Below are positions 33,217-43,200 of a DNA stretch of 64,000 bases, piece after piece. Below the pieces are notes generated by a model. That model did not search any database. It had not been told where the DNA came from and saw only the letters and a program-made list of their open reading frames with translations. The position numbers and the translations under genes were made by a program. The stretch is from Armatimonadota bacterium. Its GTDB lineage: Bacteria > Armatimonadota > Fimbriimonadia > Fimbriimonadales > Fimbriimonadaceae. The stretch is from assembly GCA_016789105.1 (NCBI GenBank), contig JAEURN010000003.1, positions 1-64,000 on the forward strand, given 5' to 3'. Every line of letters begins with the position of its first letter. Position 1 is the first letter of the stretch.

Positions 33217-34698
33217 TCACCGGCTGCCATCGACGATCCACCCTTGGCCCACTTCGGCATAAGGGTGGAACGGATCGGGCATCTCATAAAACTCGTTGCG
33301 GCCCAACACGGCACTGCTCCAATCGAACAGGTAGGGTGACCCCAGTCCGCGTTCGACGGCCTTGGCCACAAGCTTTCCCCGGCCGCAAGCCCGCGTGTCT
33401 TTGGGCGGCTCGGTCATCGCTTCGATGGTCGCCACCTCATCCAGTTGCCGCAACGGCAAGTCATCAGGCAAGGCATAAAAAAGCGATTGGCTGGGATTGA
33501 TGTTGTGGTACTCCAGGTCCAGGCTGTGGAGGACATCGGCCCCCCATTCTGCCCCGCCGTCAGCGATGAACGATTCGACCATCTGTTTTTTGGCCACCCA
33601 GTCCAACCGGTCACCCAGGGACATGGGATCCGACTTGAGCGCATCCAGGACAGCCGACCATTCCCGCAGTATCCAGTCGATGTCTTTGGAGTTTCCGGCA
33701 TAACCTTGGGCCTTCTCCAGCAGACGGTATTGGATGTCGAGGGCAGAGGTTTCCACCCCGTCCTCGGTCGTCACCCGCCATTTGTAGTCCTCGTCGCGGG
33801 AGATGTCCCTTAGCGCGATCAAAGGCTGGTGCAATTCGGGCTCGCCAATCAGTTCGCCGTCTTCCAACAATTGCAAAACAAGGCTCGTCGTCCCGACCTT
33901 AAGCTTGTAGGCGTAGGTGCTCTGGTTGGCTTCGCCGAACAATAGGTGCAAACGGTTCATGCCGCCATGGGCATAAAAATGCTCCCATTTTGGGTTGATC
34001 AAGGCGCGGTTGAACCGGACTCGGCTGGCCACCGTCCGCAAAATGTGGTCGGCCCTCTGGGATAGCTGGAAGTTGACTTCGTCGTCCGGATAGGCATGGT
34101 AGATCTGGGACACCCAGATGTAATCGATCGGGTTTTGGTTGAGTTGCCGGGTGCTCGGCTCTCCTCCTTCAATCAGCACATGCCCCCCTACCCGGCCCAC
34201 ACCGGCAAAAAGTTGCCGGGTCACCAAAAAAGCGAACAAGGCGTTGACGTCCTCGGCAAAGAAAGATTCCGACATCTCCACAAAGTAGTTTTCGTGGCAG
34301 CCAAAGGTGTGTCCGCCGAAGTGGTCGATCGAATTGTTGTAAATCCGCACTTGGTCCGACAACCCCAAACCCTCGATGGCCCGGACGATGACCCGTTGTC
34401 CGGCCCGGTCGTTCAGAACGAGGTCATCCAATTGCCGGCATTCGGCCGTTGCGTATTCCAAATGGGAGCCTACGGCATCGACGTAAAGCCGGGAGCCGTT
34501 CAGCATGAACCCTCCGCTCGCCATGGGTTCAAACACCTCGTCCCGGGCATGCAAATCGATCGCCCCCAGGTTCAGCTCCAGGAAGATGTGGTTCTTCAGA
34601 TCCTCGACAACCCGTTCCGGGCGTGTGCCGGGATCCTCTACTAAGCACCCGAATTCTGTTTCGATGCCAAATATGCGATCCCCAGGTCGTCGATCCAT
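33217..34698 (-). CDS. pafA: Pup-protein ligase PafA-like (Pup ligase/depupylase family)
   Basis: 493 residues, glutamine-synthetase-like fold. The start RIFGIETEFG matches PafA, followed by GSRLYVDAVGSHLEYATAEC and NNSIDHFGGHTFGCHENY. Cys-His-Glu-Asn-Tyr is the PafA form, whereas Dop usually has Thr before HENY. LKVGTTSLVLQLLED and SGYA-like QGYAGN follow. PafA attaches the small protein Pup to lysines, targeting proteins to a proteasome (Mpa/20S). Pup itself, Dop, Mpa and proteasome subunits are not in this window, so the gene is isolated here. It diverges from hrcA (97 bases). The Pup system is known in Actinobacteria and a few diderm phyla, so finding it here supports such an assignment. 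PafA versus Dop is inferred from motif choice. Confidence 0.85.
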   Translation of the reverse strand: MDRRPGDRIFGIETEFGCLVEDPGTRPERVVEDLKNHIFLELNLGAIDLHARDEVFEPMASGGFMLNGSRLYVDAVGSHLEYATAECRQLDDLVLNDRAGQRVIVRAIEGLGLSDQVRIYNNSIDHFGGHTFGCHENYFVEMSESFFAEDVNALFAFLVTRQLFAGVGRVGGHVLIEGGEPSTRQLNQNPIDYIWVSQIYHAYPDDEVNFQLSQRADHILRTVASRVRFNRALINPKWEHFYAHGGMNRLHLLFGEANQSTYAYKLKVGTTSLVLQLLEDGELIGEPELHQPLIALRDISRDEDYKWRVTTEDGVETSALDIQYRLLEKAQGYAGNSKDIDWILREWSAVLDALKSDPMSLGDRLDWVAKKQMVESFIADGGAEWGADVLHSLDLEYHNINPSQSLFYALPDDLPLRQLDEVATIEAMTEPPKDTRACGRGKLVAKAVERGLGSPYLFDWSSAVLGRNEFYEMPDPFHPYAEVGQGWIVDGSR

Positions 34699-34795
34699 TG
34701 ACCCATTCTACGGTGGGTCAACGGCCCAAAATGCGCGCTTGGCGCAAATTGTGCCGGACAACCGTCAGGTTTAATACCGGTGGCTAGGTTTTGAC

Positions 34796-35827
34796 ATGGG
34801 TGAACTGAGCGAACGCAAAGGGCTCATTATCCGCGCGATCATCTTGGAATATGTCGCGGGGGCGGAACCCGTTTCCAGCGACCTCCTGGCCTCCAAATAC
34901 GACTTGGGAGTCCGCAGTGCCACGATCCGCAACGAATTGGCGGAAATCACCGACCTTGGTTACCTGGATCAGCCGCACACCTCTGCAGGCCGGATCCCCA
35001 GCGACCGGGGGTACCGCTACTTTGTGGATAACCTTATGCCGGCCGGGCGAACCGAGCAGTCGGAAAAGCGCACACTCCGGGAAGCCACTCGGGATGAAGA
35101 CACGCTCCGCGACCTCGTCCAAGAAACTACAAAGGCCCTAAGCCGCATGACCAAACTGATGTCCGCCGCCGTCACGGTGCGAGACGCCCAGGTCAAAGTC
35201 CGCAACGCCGTTGTCACCGCCCTCGGCCCCGACCGAGCGCTTTTTGTTTTGGTCTTGGAAAACGGACACACCGAAAACCGGATCCTCGACTGCCCCGCTG
35301 GACTCACCCTGGAACAAATCGGGCAAGTCAACGAGGCCTTGGATCGCTCGGCCGCCGGGCTCACGTTAGGGGAAGCCGCCAAATTCAAAGCGCCCGCTGT
35401 CCGGGAACCGGTCGCCCAGGCATTGGCCAACTCTGCGGCCGCGGCGGTCAAATCTTCGGCCCGGGAGCTCACCCGCGGGTACCTCTTCGTAGAAGGTGAG
35501 GAATACGTGCTTGGCCAACCGGAATTCCAGCGAGAACCTGAAGCGTTGCGCCAAATCATCGATTCATTGTCCAACGAGGACGCTTTGCGAGAAGAAGTCG
35601 CCGCCATGCCGGAACCCGGGCAATCGGTGACAATCGGCCGTGAAAACCACGTGGAACCCCACTACCCGCTGACCTTTATTCGGCAGACCTTTCGCGTTGG
35701 CGGCCAGGATGCCGGCATCATCTCGATCATCGGCCCGCGCCGCATGGACTACCCGCGCAACATGAGCCTGTTGGATTACACCGCCGATTCGATCAGCGAT
35801 GTGTTGACCAGGCTTTTTGGCAAGTAG
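34796..35827 (+). CDS. hrcA: Heat-inducible transcription repressor HrcA
   Basis: 343 residues. N-terminal winged helix: ERKGLIIRAIILEYVAGAEPVSSDLLASKYDLGVRSATIRNELAEITDLGYLDQPHTSAGRIPSDRGYR in several consecutive blocks, as in HrcA. A GAF-like central part (VFVLVLENGHTENRILD...) and a C-terminal HTH-associated part (VTIGRENHVEPHYPLTFIRQTF; IISIIGPRRMDYPRNMSLLDYTADSI) follow. HrcA binds the CIRCE operator to repress groESL and sometimes dnaK. I see no CIRCE in the promoter region, and dnaK at 3 kb has a HAIR element instead. It stands apart from grpE or dnaJ. Confidence 0.96.
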   Translation: MGELSERKGLIIRAIILEYVAGAEPVSSDLLASKYDLGVRSATIRNELAEITDLGYLDQPHTSAGRIPSDRGYRYFVDNLMPAGRTEQSEKRTLREATRDEDTLRDLVQETTKALSRMTKLMSAAVTVRDAQVKVRNAVVTALGPDRALFVLVLENGHTENRILDCPAGLTLEQIGQVNEALDRSAAGLTLGEAAKFKAPAVREPVAQALANSAAAAVKSSARELTRGYLFVEGEEYVLGQPEFQREPEALRQIIDSLSNEDALREEVAAMPEPGQSVTIGRENHVEPHYPLTFIRQTFRVGGQDAGIISIIGPRRMDYPRNMSLLDYTADSISDVLTRLFGK

Positions 35828-35839
35828 CCAGTCGGCGGT

Positions 35840-36907
35840 TCAATGCCCAAGGGACATCGCCGCGTCAAAGGCGAGGTCAAAGAATGCGGGGCGCGCTTGG
35901 GCGATTTTCGAATCGGTGTCATCGGGGTGGACTCGGTTTGTCAACAATGCGGCGAAGATCTTGGCATCTGGGTCGACCCAGATGCATGTCCCGGTGTATC
36001 CGGTGTGCCCATAGCTGTTCGGCCCAAACCGGGAGCCAGCACTAGACCCGTCGGAGGACTTGGTGTCGAATCCCAGCGCCCGAGTGGATTGCCCTTGGCG
36101 TTTGACCCAACTTTCCAAAAGCCCGCCAAAAATTTCGTGGTTTGCCGCAAGGGCCTGGCCGAATTTGGCGACACCCCCGATAGGGGCAAACAGCCCGGCA
36201 TTCCCGCTTAGGCCTCCAAGAATGTAGGCTATGGGGTCGTGGACGGAACCCTGGATAAATTCGCCCACTGTCCACTCCTCACCCCGGTTACGGGCGATCT
36301 GTTTGCGCCAAGCCGGGGTGGCTTCCGTCGGCGCGCAATGCGGAACCAAGGCCGGGGAGGGCCGGTATGTTGCCTGAATCCCGAGCGGACCATAAAAATT
36401 GTCCTGAATAAAGGCTCCCAGATTCGTCCCGCTAGACCGTTCAATCACCGCCATCAAGTTGACAAATCCAAGGCACGAATAAGTCGTCTGCTCCCCTGGC
36501 TTCGCAGCGGGAACCGCGGTCAAAATCCGGGTCTTGGCCTCGCTTGCATCGCTGACCTTCCCTGCCATCGAATCATAAGCTTTGAATCCGCAATTGTGGA
36601 GCAACAGGTTCCTCACCGTACCCGTCCCCACTTTGGTCTCGGGGAGGTACAGCTCCACCGGGTCATCCAGCCGGAACAACTCTTGCCGGACGGCACAAAT
36701 TGCCGCCATGGTTGTGGACATCACCTTTGTTACACTGGCAAGATCCCACCAGGTGCCTTCAGAGACCGCTGGTGATTCAGCGGCATAGGTTTGCTGGCCA
36801 ACCCACCCCATCTGGAGTGTCTTGGCATTGCCAAAGCAATAGGCCGCGCCCGGGAACGACCTTTCGGCGATGTAGCGCGAAAGCAGGGATTCGATCTCGG
36901 TCGACAT
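35840..36907 (-). CDS. Serine hydrolase of the beta-lactamase / D-Ala-D-Ala carboxypeptidase family
   Basis: 355 residues from ATG 36907, directly after the GH20 stop. The class C-type serine hydrolase motifs are Ser58-x-x-Lys61 (SVTK) in WWDLASVTKVM, YSC in the second box (usually YxN), and HTG in the third (GYTG after it). Such proteins hydrolyse amide or ester bonds; many are esterases or peptidases rather than antibiotic resistance enzymes. No signal peptide is obvious. Its gene follows the envelope genes for GH20 and VanW on the same strand. Substrate unknown. The altered YxN box argues against classical beta-lactamase activity. Confidence 0.85.
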   Translation of the reverse strand: MSTEIESLLSRYIAERSFPGAAYCFGNAKTLQMGWVGQQTYAAESPAVSEGTWWDLASVTKVMSTTMAAICAVRQELFRLDDPVELYLPETKVGTGTVRNLLLHNCGFKAYDSMAGKVSDASEAKTRILTAVPAAKPGEQTTYSCLGFVNLMAVIERSSGTNLGAFIQDNFYGPLGIQATYRPSPALVPHCAPTEATPAWRKQIARNRGEEWTVGEFIQGSVHDPIAYILGGLSGNAGLFAPIGGVAKFGQALAANHEIFGGLLESWVKRQGQSTRALGFDTKSSDGSSAGSRFGPNSYGHTGYTGTCIWVDPDAKIFAALLTNRVHPDDTDSKIAQARPAFFDLAFDAAMSLGH

Positions 36908-36909
36908 GG

Positions 36910-39438
36910 TTAGAGCAGGGTCACCCCGTGCAATCGTAACCCACCCGCCGGGTTGGTTGCAACCACGGTCAGGGATTTCAGGGTTTTGCCGTGGAGTTGC
37001 ACCGCCACTGCGCTGACCGAACCCGTCCGCGGGCAAGAAAGCGTTGCCCGCTTATCGGTGACCGACCGCACATCGGCCCCATACCAAAGGACTTCTGTGG
37101 TCTTTGTGCCATCCGTGAACTCAAAAACCAGTTGCCCAGCCGGTGCCATCGCATCCAAAGTCGCCAAGCAATCCAGGGCTACGACGGCCTCTTCCGCCTC
37201 GCGACCCACTGGGAGTTGAATTTCATGAGGGGCCCCTGCTGCAGCCGGACTGGTCACGCCATAAAGTTGCCGCGGCGCAAAGGTCCGCAGCCAGTAGGGG
37301 CCAATCTGGGTCAGGCCGGGCCTTTCACCGGCCAAGGCCAATCCCGGTCGCGTCCTGACGGTTTGGCGCTCGCCGAAATAGAGGCGTTGAAAGACGACGT
37401 CAGGGTCATAACCCAGCTTGTCGGGCATTTCTTGCCGGCCGCTCCAGGCGTAATCGGCCATCATGACCATCGCACTGAACTGGTCGAATTCGCGAACCAT
37501 GTTCGCCTCATCGCTGGAATAGCCCGCCCACGTCGTCTGCAAAATCCCGGCCCGATTCTTGATGGCACTCAACACAAAACCCCGGATATTCCCAGGCCGG
37601 AACCATGTCGCCGCCACCGGTTTCATCCCCAAGGAGTTCCACAACTCCAAAGATTTGTCGAACACCGCCGGTTGCGGGTTGTCCCGGTAATGCCAGTCGG
37701 CCACGTATGTCCCCCGCTCCAAAGCGCTACGGCGAGCCTTGGCTGCGGCCAAGCTCGGAGCGTGGCATGCATCGACCGCCTCGCCTTCGGCCAACAGCAT
37801 GTCGCTCCAAACCATCGGCGTAAAGCCGTGCTTTCTGGCGATCCCCTGCAACAGCGGGAGCCCCTTTTCCCACAGCCGGTTTGTCAGATCGGGGTCGTCG
37901 ATCCCCCGCATGTCGATTTCATCCAAGCCGAAGTGACCAACCTGTGGTTTGACGACATCTGTCACCTCATCCCAAACTTGGGAAATCCGGTCCCGGGCTT
38001 CGGCCTTGCGGACGTCGAGTGTGTACGGGATCTTGGGGTTGACGGCTAGCGACGTGTTCTTTTGGTTGGCAAAGAACCATTCCATGTGCCCAAGGCTCTG
38101 CACCAGGGGAATAGGCTCAAACCCGAGGGCGCGGTAATTTTCCGCCAGTTTGCCCAAGTCAGACTTCTTCATGGTGATGTTGGTCTCGATCCCCGGCAGG
38201 GCATCCCAAACAGTGCGCTCGCACTGCAACACCACTTTGTTGAGCTTAAATGGCGCCAAAATGCGGTCGGCCAACTTGCCTTGGAAAGACACCGCTTGGG
38301 GGCCGACGAACAAATGGACACCCCGCCACTGGGCCGACGGGTAGTCGACAATATCGACCCAAGGTAACTCCATGTGCCCCGACTGCGCGCGCACGAGTTG
38401 GGCTAAGGTTCGGATCCCATAACGCAACCCCTCTAGGCTCTGCCCGGTCAGCACCGCTCCTGTGGAATCGATTTGCAGGCGGTAACCGTTTTCCTTGGCC
38501 ACACCTGGCTGGATCCGGATTTCGACCCGGGTTGGCGGTCCAGAGCGTTCCCAGGCCCAACGCCCGTTCAAGAACCGGTCAAACCAATCCGCTTCGGATT
38601 CGAGGCCCTTGGGGAGTTGGAATTCCAGCCCCCCGTCGATGCGGGTGGAACCCGAAAGCTTCGTCATTTGCTTTGGGTTCGGCAATATCGGAAGGTCAAC
38701 TGCTTCCGGCCCCTGCGCCCTATCCAGCGGCTCAAGCGGAAGCGTCACCGTTTCCGCCGAGTGATCCGCCCACGGTTCTGGTTCGACCGACACTTCGTAT
38801 TCAAAATGCGCTCCCTGTTGGGAGGTCACATCCTGATCGGTGAACCCCAGCCAAAAGAGCTCTTTGCCATCGGCCCAGTCGATCGAGTAGTTCCGGGCAT
38901 CCATCACGCTCAGCGGGACATTCGATTTCACGGTCACCTTGGCCGCCGGAGCCCGGAAAACCGCAGACTTTGCCGACCCATAAAGCCTCTGTTCAAAAGT
39001 GGCTCCGGCAGAAATCGCTGTGTCCAGCCGGTTCGCCGGAACCCCGTCCAACATCAACTCGCCCTGGTCAAAGTAAGGGGCCCAAAGCCGGCCGATTGTG
39101 TATTCAATCTTCGCTGGGGAGGCATTGTGCCAATTGAAATCGGCAGTCACTTTGAAGCCGCTTTCGGTCGGGGTGATGGTTTGGCGGCAACCCACTTGGC
39201 CGTCATCGCTGTTGGCGATCACGGTGAAGGCCCCGTTGCCATGGGGATAGACGTTGACCGGCTTCCAGGCAGAGCTGAAGTAGCCCTTCTTCCACCCCTT
39301 TTCGTAATACTGAAACCCGGAGCCTTCAATCACTGTGACCCCACCCACTTTCATTTGGAGTCCGCGGAAAGCCGCATAGTCCACCTGGATGGGCACTGGC
39401 CGGGCCAGGGCGGCAAGCAACAAGGCGGTGAGTGGCAT
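36910..39438 (-). CDS. GH20 family beta-hexosaminidase-like protein
   Basis: 842 residues. N-terminal hydrophobic signal-like start (MPLTALLLAALARPVPIQ) suggests export. After a ~250-residue beta-rich region, residues ~270-380 form a GH20b-like domain (LPILPNPKQM..., ITLRYGIRTLAQLV-like). The catalytic TIM barrel contains VDIVDYPSAQWRGVHLF, the canonical HFGLDEIDM catalytic Asp-Glu near 510 and ARKHGFTPMVWSDM. C-terminal ~100 residues are a carbohydrate-binding-like beta-domain. The family removes terminal GlcNAc/GalNAc. The gene is in a leftward envelope block with VanW and alpha-2-macroglobulin genes and the beta-lactamase-fold gene. Confidence 0.85.
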   Translation of the reverse strand: MPLTALLLAALARPVPIQVDYAAFRGLQMKVGGVTVIEGSGFQYYEKGWKKGYFSSAWKPVNVYPHGNGAFTVIANSDDGQVGCRQTITPTESGFKVTADFNWHNASPAKIEYTIGRLWAPYFDQGELMLDGVPANRLDTAISAGATFEQRLYGSAKSAVFRAPAAKVTVKSNVPLSVMDARNYSIDWADGKELFWLGFTDQDVTSQQGAHFEYEVSVEPEPWADHSAETVTLPLEPLDRAQGPEAVDLPILPNPKQMTKLSGSTRIDGGLEFQLPKGLESEADWFDRFLNGRWAWERSGPPTRVEIRIQPGVAKENGYRLQIDSTGAVLTGQSLEGLRYGIRTLAQLVRAQSGHMELPWVDIVDYPSAQWRGVHLFVGPQAVSFQGKLADRILAPFKLNKVVLQCERTVWDALPGIETNITMKKSDLGKLAENYRALGFEPIPLVQSLGHMEWFFANQKNTSLAVNPKIPYTLDVRKAEARDRISQVWDEVTDVVKPQVGHFGLDEIDMRGIDDPDLTNRLWEKGLPLLQGIARKHGFTPMVWSDMLLAEGEAVDACHAPSLAAAKARRSALERGTYVADWHYRDNPQPAVFDKSLELWNSLGMKPVAATWFRPGNIRGFVLSAIKNRAGILQTTWAGYSSDEANMVREFDQFSAMVMMADYAWSGRQEMPDKLGYDPDVVFQRLYFGERQTVRTRPGLALAGERPGLTQIGPYWLRTFAPRQLYGVTSPAAAGAPHEIQLPVGREAEEAVVALDCLATLDAMAPAGQLVFEFTDGTKTTEVLWYGADVRSVTDKRATLSCPRTGSVSAVAVQLHGKTLKSLTVVATNPAGGLRLHGVTLL

Positions 39439-39474
39439 AGACCCTTAGTTTACTGAAGCGAGACAGTTGGCAGG

Positions 39475-40218
39475 TTACCGATGGCTGGCACCATCGAGCA
39501 CCCGATCCATCACCGGGTAGCTATCGGTGCTCAAACGCTCCACAACGCCATCCACCGAACGCCAGGTTTCGACGATGTGCCCGGTTTTCCCGGGGTTGCG
39601 CACCCACGTTCGGGGTTCTGGGCTCAGTCGGATCGTCCGGGGTTCAATGGATTCGACCGGCCGTTGCCAAACTTCGACTTTGGCGCGCTGGCCGGTTTTG
39701 GCCCAAAGCTCCGCGCGCAATTGGTCGCCGACCACCCGCACATGCATGACCACCGCCACGGGCAGCCGGTTGACGAACCGCAAGTCGATATTGGGATAGG
39801 CAACCGCCGCATCCCGGCCCGGCGAGACGTAACCCGGGGCATAAGTGTGCGGATGGCGGGACACAACCCGGAACCCGGCCAACAAGGCGGCGTTGTAAAG
39901 GGTGGTGCTTGTCTGGCACACCCCTCCCCCCCAGGCATCGATTAGTTGCCCTCCATAGCTCACCGGTGCCCGGCGAAAACCCTGGTCGCGGCTCCACGGT
40001 CCGACGGTCTTGTTGAAACTGAACTCGCCTCCGGCGGGAATGAGTGTCCCATCCAGCTTTTTGGCGCAAAGTTCTGCGTTGTGCCGTTGGGCACTCGACC
40101 GGCCATCCAGCGGCGTCACGTAACTCGCCACCAATTGGGAAGGCTCTTGGTGCCCCTGGCTGTAAAACGCGGCCCCCATAGCCGCCAAAAACGCCCCCGC
40201 CGCCAGGTAGCGGATCAC
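39475..40218 (-). CDS. VanW family protein
   Basis: 247 residues with an N-terminal transmembrane anchor (YLAAGAFLAAMGAAFYS). The VanW domain is evident: SYVTPLDG, RHNAELCAKKLDGTLIPAGGEFSFNKTVGPWS, YGGQLIDAWGGGVCQTSTTLYNAALLAG and IDLRFVNRLPVAVVMHV. VanW occurs in some vancomycin-resistance loci and in many cell-wall or spore-related contexts; its activity is not established. Overlaps the alpha-2-macroglobulin gene by 4 bases, so it is likely cotranslated. Not evidence of glycopeptide resistance. Confidence 0.88.
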   Translation of the reverse strand: MIRYLAAGAFLAAMGAAFYSQGHQEPSQLVASYVTPLDGRSSAQRHNAELCAKKLDGTLIPAGGEFSFNKTVGPWSRDQGFRRAPVSYGGQLIDAWGGGVCQTSTTLYNAALLAGFRVVSRHPHTYAPGYVSPGRDAAVAYPNIDLRFVNRLPVAVVMHVRVVGDQLRAELWAKTGQRAKVEVWQRPVESIEPRTIRLSPEPRTWVRNPGKTGHIVETWRSVDGVVERLSTDSYPVMDRVLDGASHR

Positions 40219-43200
40219 GGCTTGACCTCCACCCGGTTTTGGCCTGTCGAAGCCGAAACGTCACGAAGATACATCGGGAAGGCCCGAGCCGGCAAGGCAT
40301 TGCACAGCCCCGGTGCCTCGGCCCGAACCGCGTATTCGATGGTGTGCTGCCCTTTGGGCAAGTTCCAAATGAAGAAGGCCGCCCGGTCGTCGCCAAAGGT
40401 GCTGTTGCTCCACCAGTTCGTCCAATCGTAGCCCGATTCCGGCTCGTCGGCATCCACGATACGGCAGTTGCTCGGAACCGGATCCTCGATGGCGACGTAA
40501 TCCAGGTCGGTATCGGTAGTCAGAGTCAATCGGCACCGGAACACTTGCCCGGAGCGGTAACTTTCACTCGTGCGTTTGGAGGGCAAGAGCCGTTGGCTCC
40601 CATCTTCCAACTTGGTGACTTCCATCGGCACGTAAGACCGTTGGATGCGGAAACCGGGCGGGTTGCTGACCGGCTGGCTGGTTTGTGTGTAGACATCCTG
40701 GTCAAGTTCCACTGCAAACGGGGCCGCCCCGGCACCTTCATAGACGATCTCGACTTTGTTCTCGCCCGATTTGAGCGCGGCAAATGGAACGGATACCGTT
40801 TTGGCTGCCCCGGAAGCCTCCATGCTGATGGATCCGGCCTCTTCCCCATTGACAAGCACCTTGGCAGTCCCGGATGCGGGTTCAAACCCTTTGGCCCGGA
40901 CATAGGTGACACTCGCCTTGAGGGCCTCCGATGTGCGCCAGGTATCTCCCCAACCATGGGGATCCCGTGAAGCCATCAAATGGGACACAAGCTTTTCGGC
41001 GAGCCCGGATTCAGGTTCCCACGCCAAAGCCAATTCGATACCTGCGGAATCGAGCAGCGGATCGGCGAAACCTGCCGTTTCGGATGTTTGAGTTGCCGCT
41101 TTCTTCAACTTGGCCCAAGCCGCCGCGCCCTTTGCCGCCGGATCGGGATCGGCAGCGCCAAGGCGCCGAAGAGATGTCCAGCCTTCGGCGACATCGGCCA
41201 ATTCCCGGTCAGTGAGCTTGTCTAATGGCCCATCCAGGATCTTCCTGATCTCCGGGGCATCTTGCCATTTTGCGGCTGCTGCAGCCAGCGAGAGCCACCG
41301 CCCGCGCACGCCCTCCTTTGAAAGATCCACTTCTGCCATGGCCTTGCGGGCCCCGTCCAAAGTCTGGGCCGCTAAATCGTCGCCGTCGTGCACACCCGCT
41401 GCGCTGATGCGGTAAAGGCCATCCAAGACTAACGCGGTCATTTCGGGATCCACTTGGTCGTAGGCAAACCATCCGAACGTGCCGTTGTCGTTTTGCAGCG
41501 CCCGCAATCGCTCGAAGCCGATGCGTGTCGCCTCATTGATCTTGGCGTCCATAGCCGGGTGCGGCTGGTTGGTTTCCCGCCAATACTGCCGAACCAAAAC
41601 CGCCGGTACAAACCGGCTCATGGTCTGTTCGACGCATCCATAGGGGTAATCGATGAGGCCCGTCAGAACAGGCTCCATCGCGGCGAAATACGAGGGGGCA
41701 ACCGTTAGCGTCAGACTCCCGCCCACCGCTTTCTGATCCAGGGAAAACTCCCGGACAAACGGTTTTCCTGCCGTTAGAGACCCCGTGGCATACTCTCGCC
41801 GGGATTCCGTCCGCGGACGGGTTGAAACCTTCATCTCAACCCCATCGGAAAACGACCCCGAACGGGCAACCATGCGCAGGGTTGCCGTCCCTGGCATGCC
41901 GGCCGCCACCATCCGGCGGACGACGCCGCGCGTCCGCGCGGCAACCTTTACCGTGCCCCGGGATTCGCCATCAATCTTCAATCCGCTGGCCGTCAACTCA
42001 TAGGCCACAGCCATGTCCGAATCGGTCGCGTTCGTCACCGTGAAGGCGACCTCTTGCCGGTCGTCTTGGGTCAGAAACTGCGGCAAAGACATGCGCAGCA
42101 TCAGTTCTTTGCGGGCAACCACATGCGCAACCCCTTTGCCGAACCGCGTGTCTTTGGAAAGGGCCGAAGCCGTGACCCGCCAATCCGTCAGGTTGTCGGG
42201 AAGTTTGACCGACACTGTCGCATGTCCGGAAGCATCCGTGTGGAGTCCCCCTTGCCAAAATGCAGTGTCGGCAAAGTCTTTGCGGATCGTCACTTCCGCC
42301 CCGCCTTTGTCTTCCCCATCCAGGTATGCCGCAGGGAACGAATATTCTGTCGAAACATTGGACCACCGCTCGGGATAGAACGACTCAATCCCGTTCTCCG
42401 AGTCTTCCCGGAGTTGGTAGATTCCTTCGTCCACTGCACGCAAAGCCACATCGGCAGCAACCGCTTTGCCATCTCGGCCTTTGGTTTCCACGGTCAGGTT
42501 GACGGTTTCCCCTGGATGGACTTCCTTTCTATCGGGAGTGACGGTCACCACAAGGTCCCGGTCTTCCAAGCCGACCTTGGCCGGACGGGAAACGGTGTCA
42601 AAGCTCTTGCCGGCCACCTGGCACACCGAGACCGAAAAATTAGGGGCATAGTCCGCGGTGATCGGGATTTGGATGATGGCCTCGTTGCCTTTGAATTCGA
42701 TGACTTGGCTGCTGAGAATCCCTTCACCTTCAGTCGTTAGCCAAGCGCAGCTTCCTGGCGTGTCGGTTTGAACCACGACTTGGGCGATGTCGCCGATCTG
42801 GTACTGCCGTTTGTCCAATGTGGCGGTCAAGCCGCTCTTAGCATCGAATTCCGAGCCGCCGGCCACCCAGAGATAGGCCTCTGTTTTCACGAGGTTGCCT
42901 CGCGAATCCCTGGCGGTCACCTCCGCTTTGTAGCTGCCCGATTTCTTGGGCGAGAACGTGACCATCGCCGATTTGTTTGCCAAAGCGACTTCCTGCTTCG
43001 CCTCTTCAACAAATTTGAAACCCCGCTCACCAAAAACCTCGCGGCCGAACTTCACTTCGACGCTCGCCGGTGTTTCGGCTTTGGCGGTTCCGGCCGATTG
43101 CAACTCCAGGGTCACCGACTGGCCCGGGTTTGCCACGTACTTTTGGAAATCTGCCCGGACGTCGAACTCCCCTCGGTAGGCCACGGCCTTGCCATCGGCC

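Noticed and set aside
34699-34795. A CIRCE operator in front of hrcA
   Set aside because: No TTAGCACTC-N9-GAGTGCTAA-like repeat is present in the 97-base divergent region.
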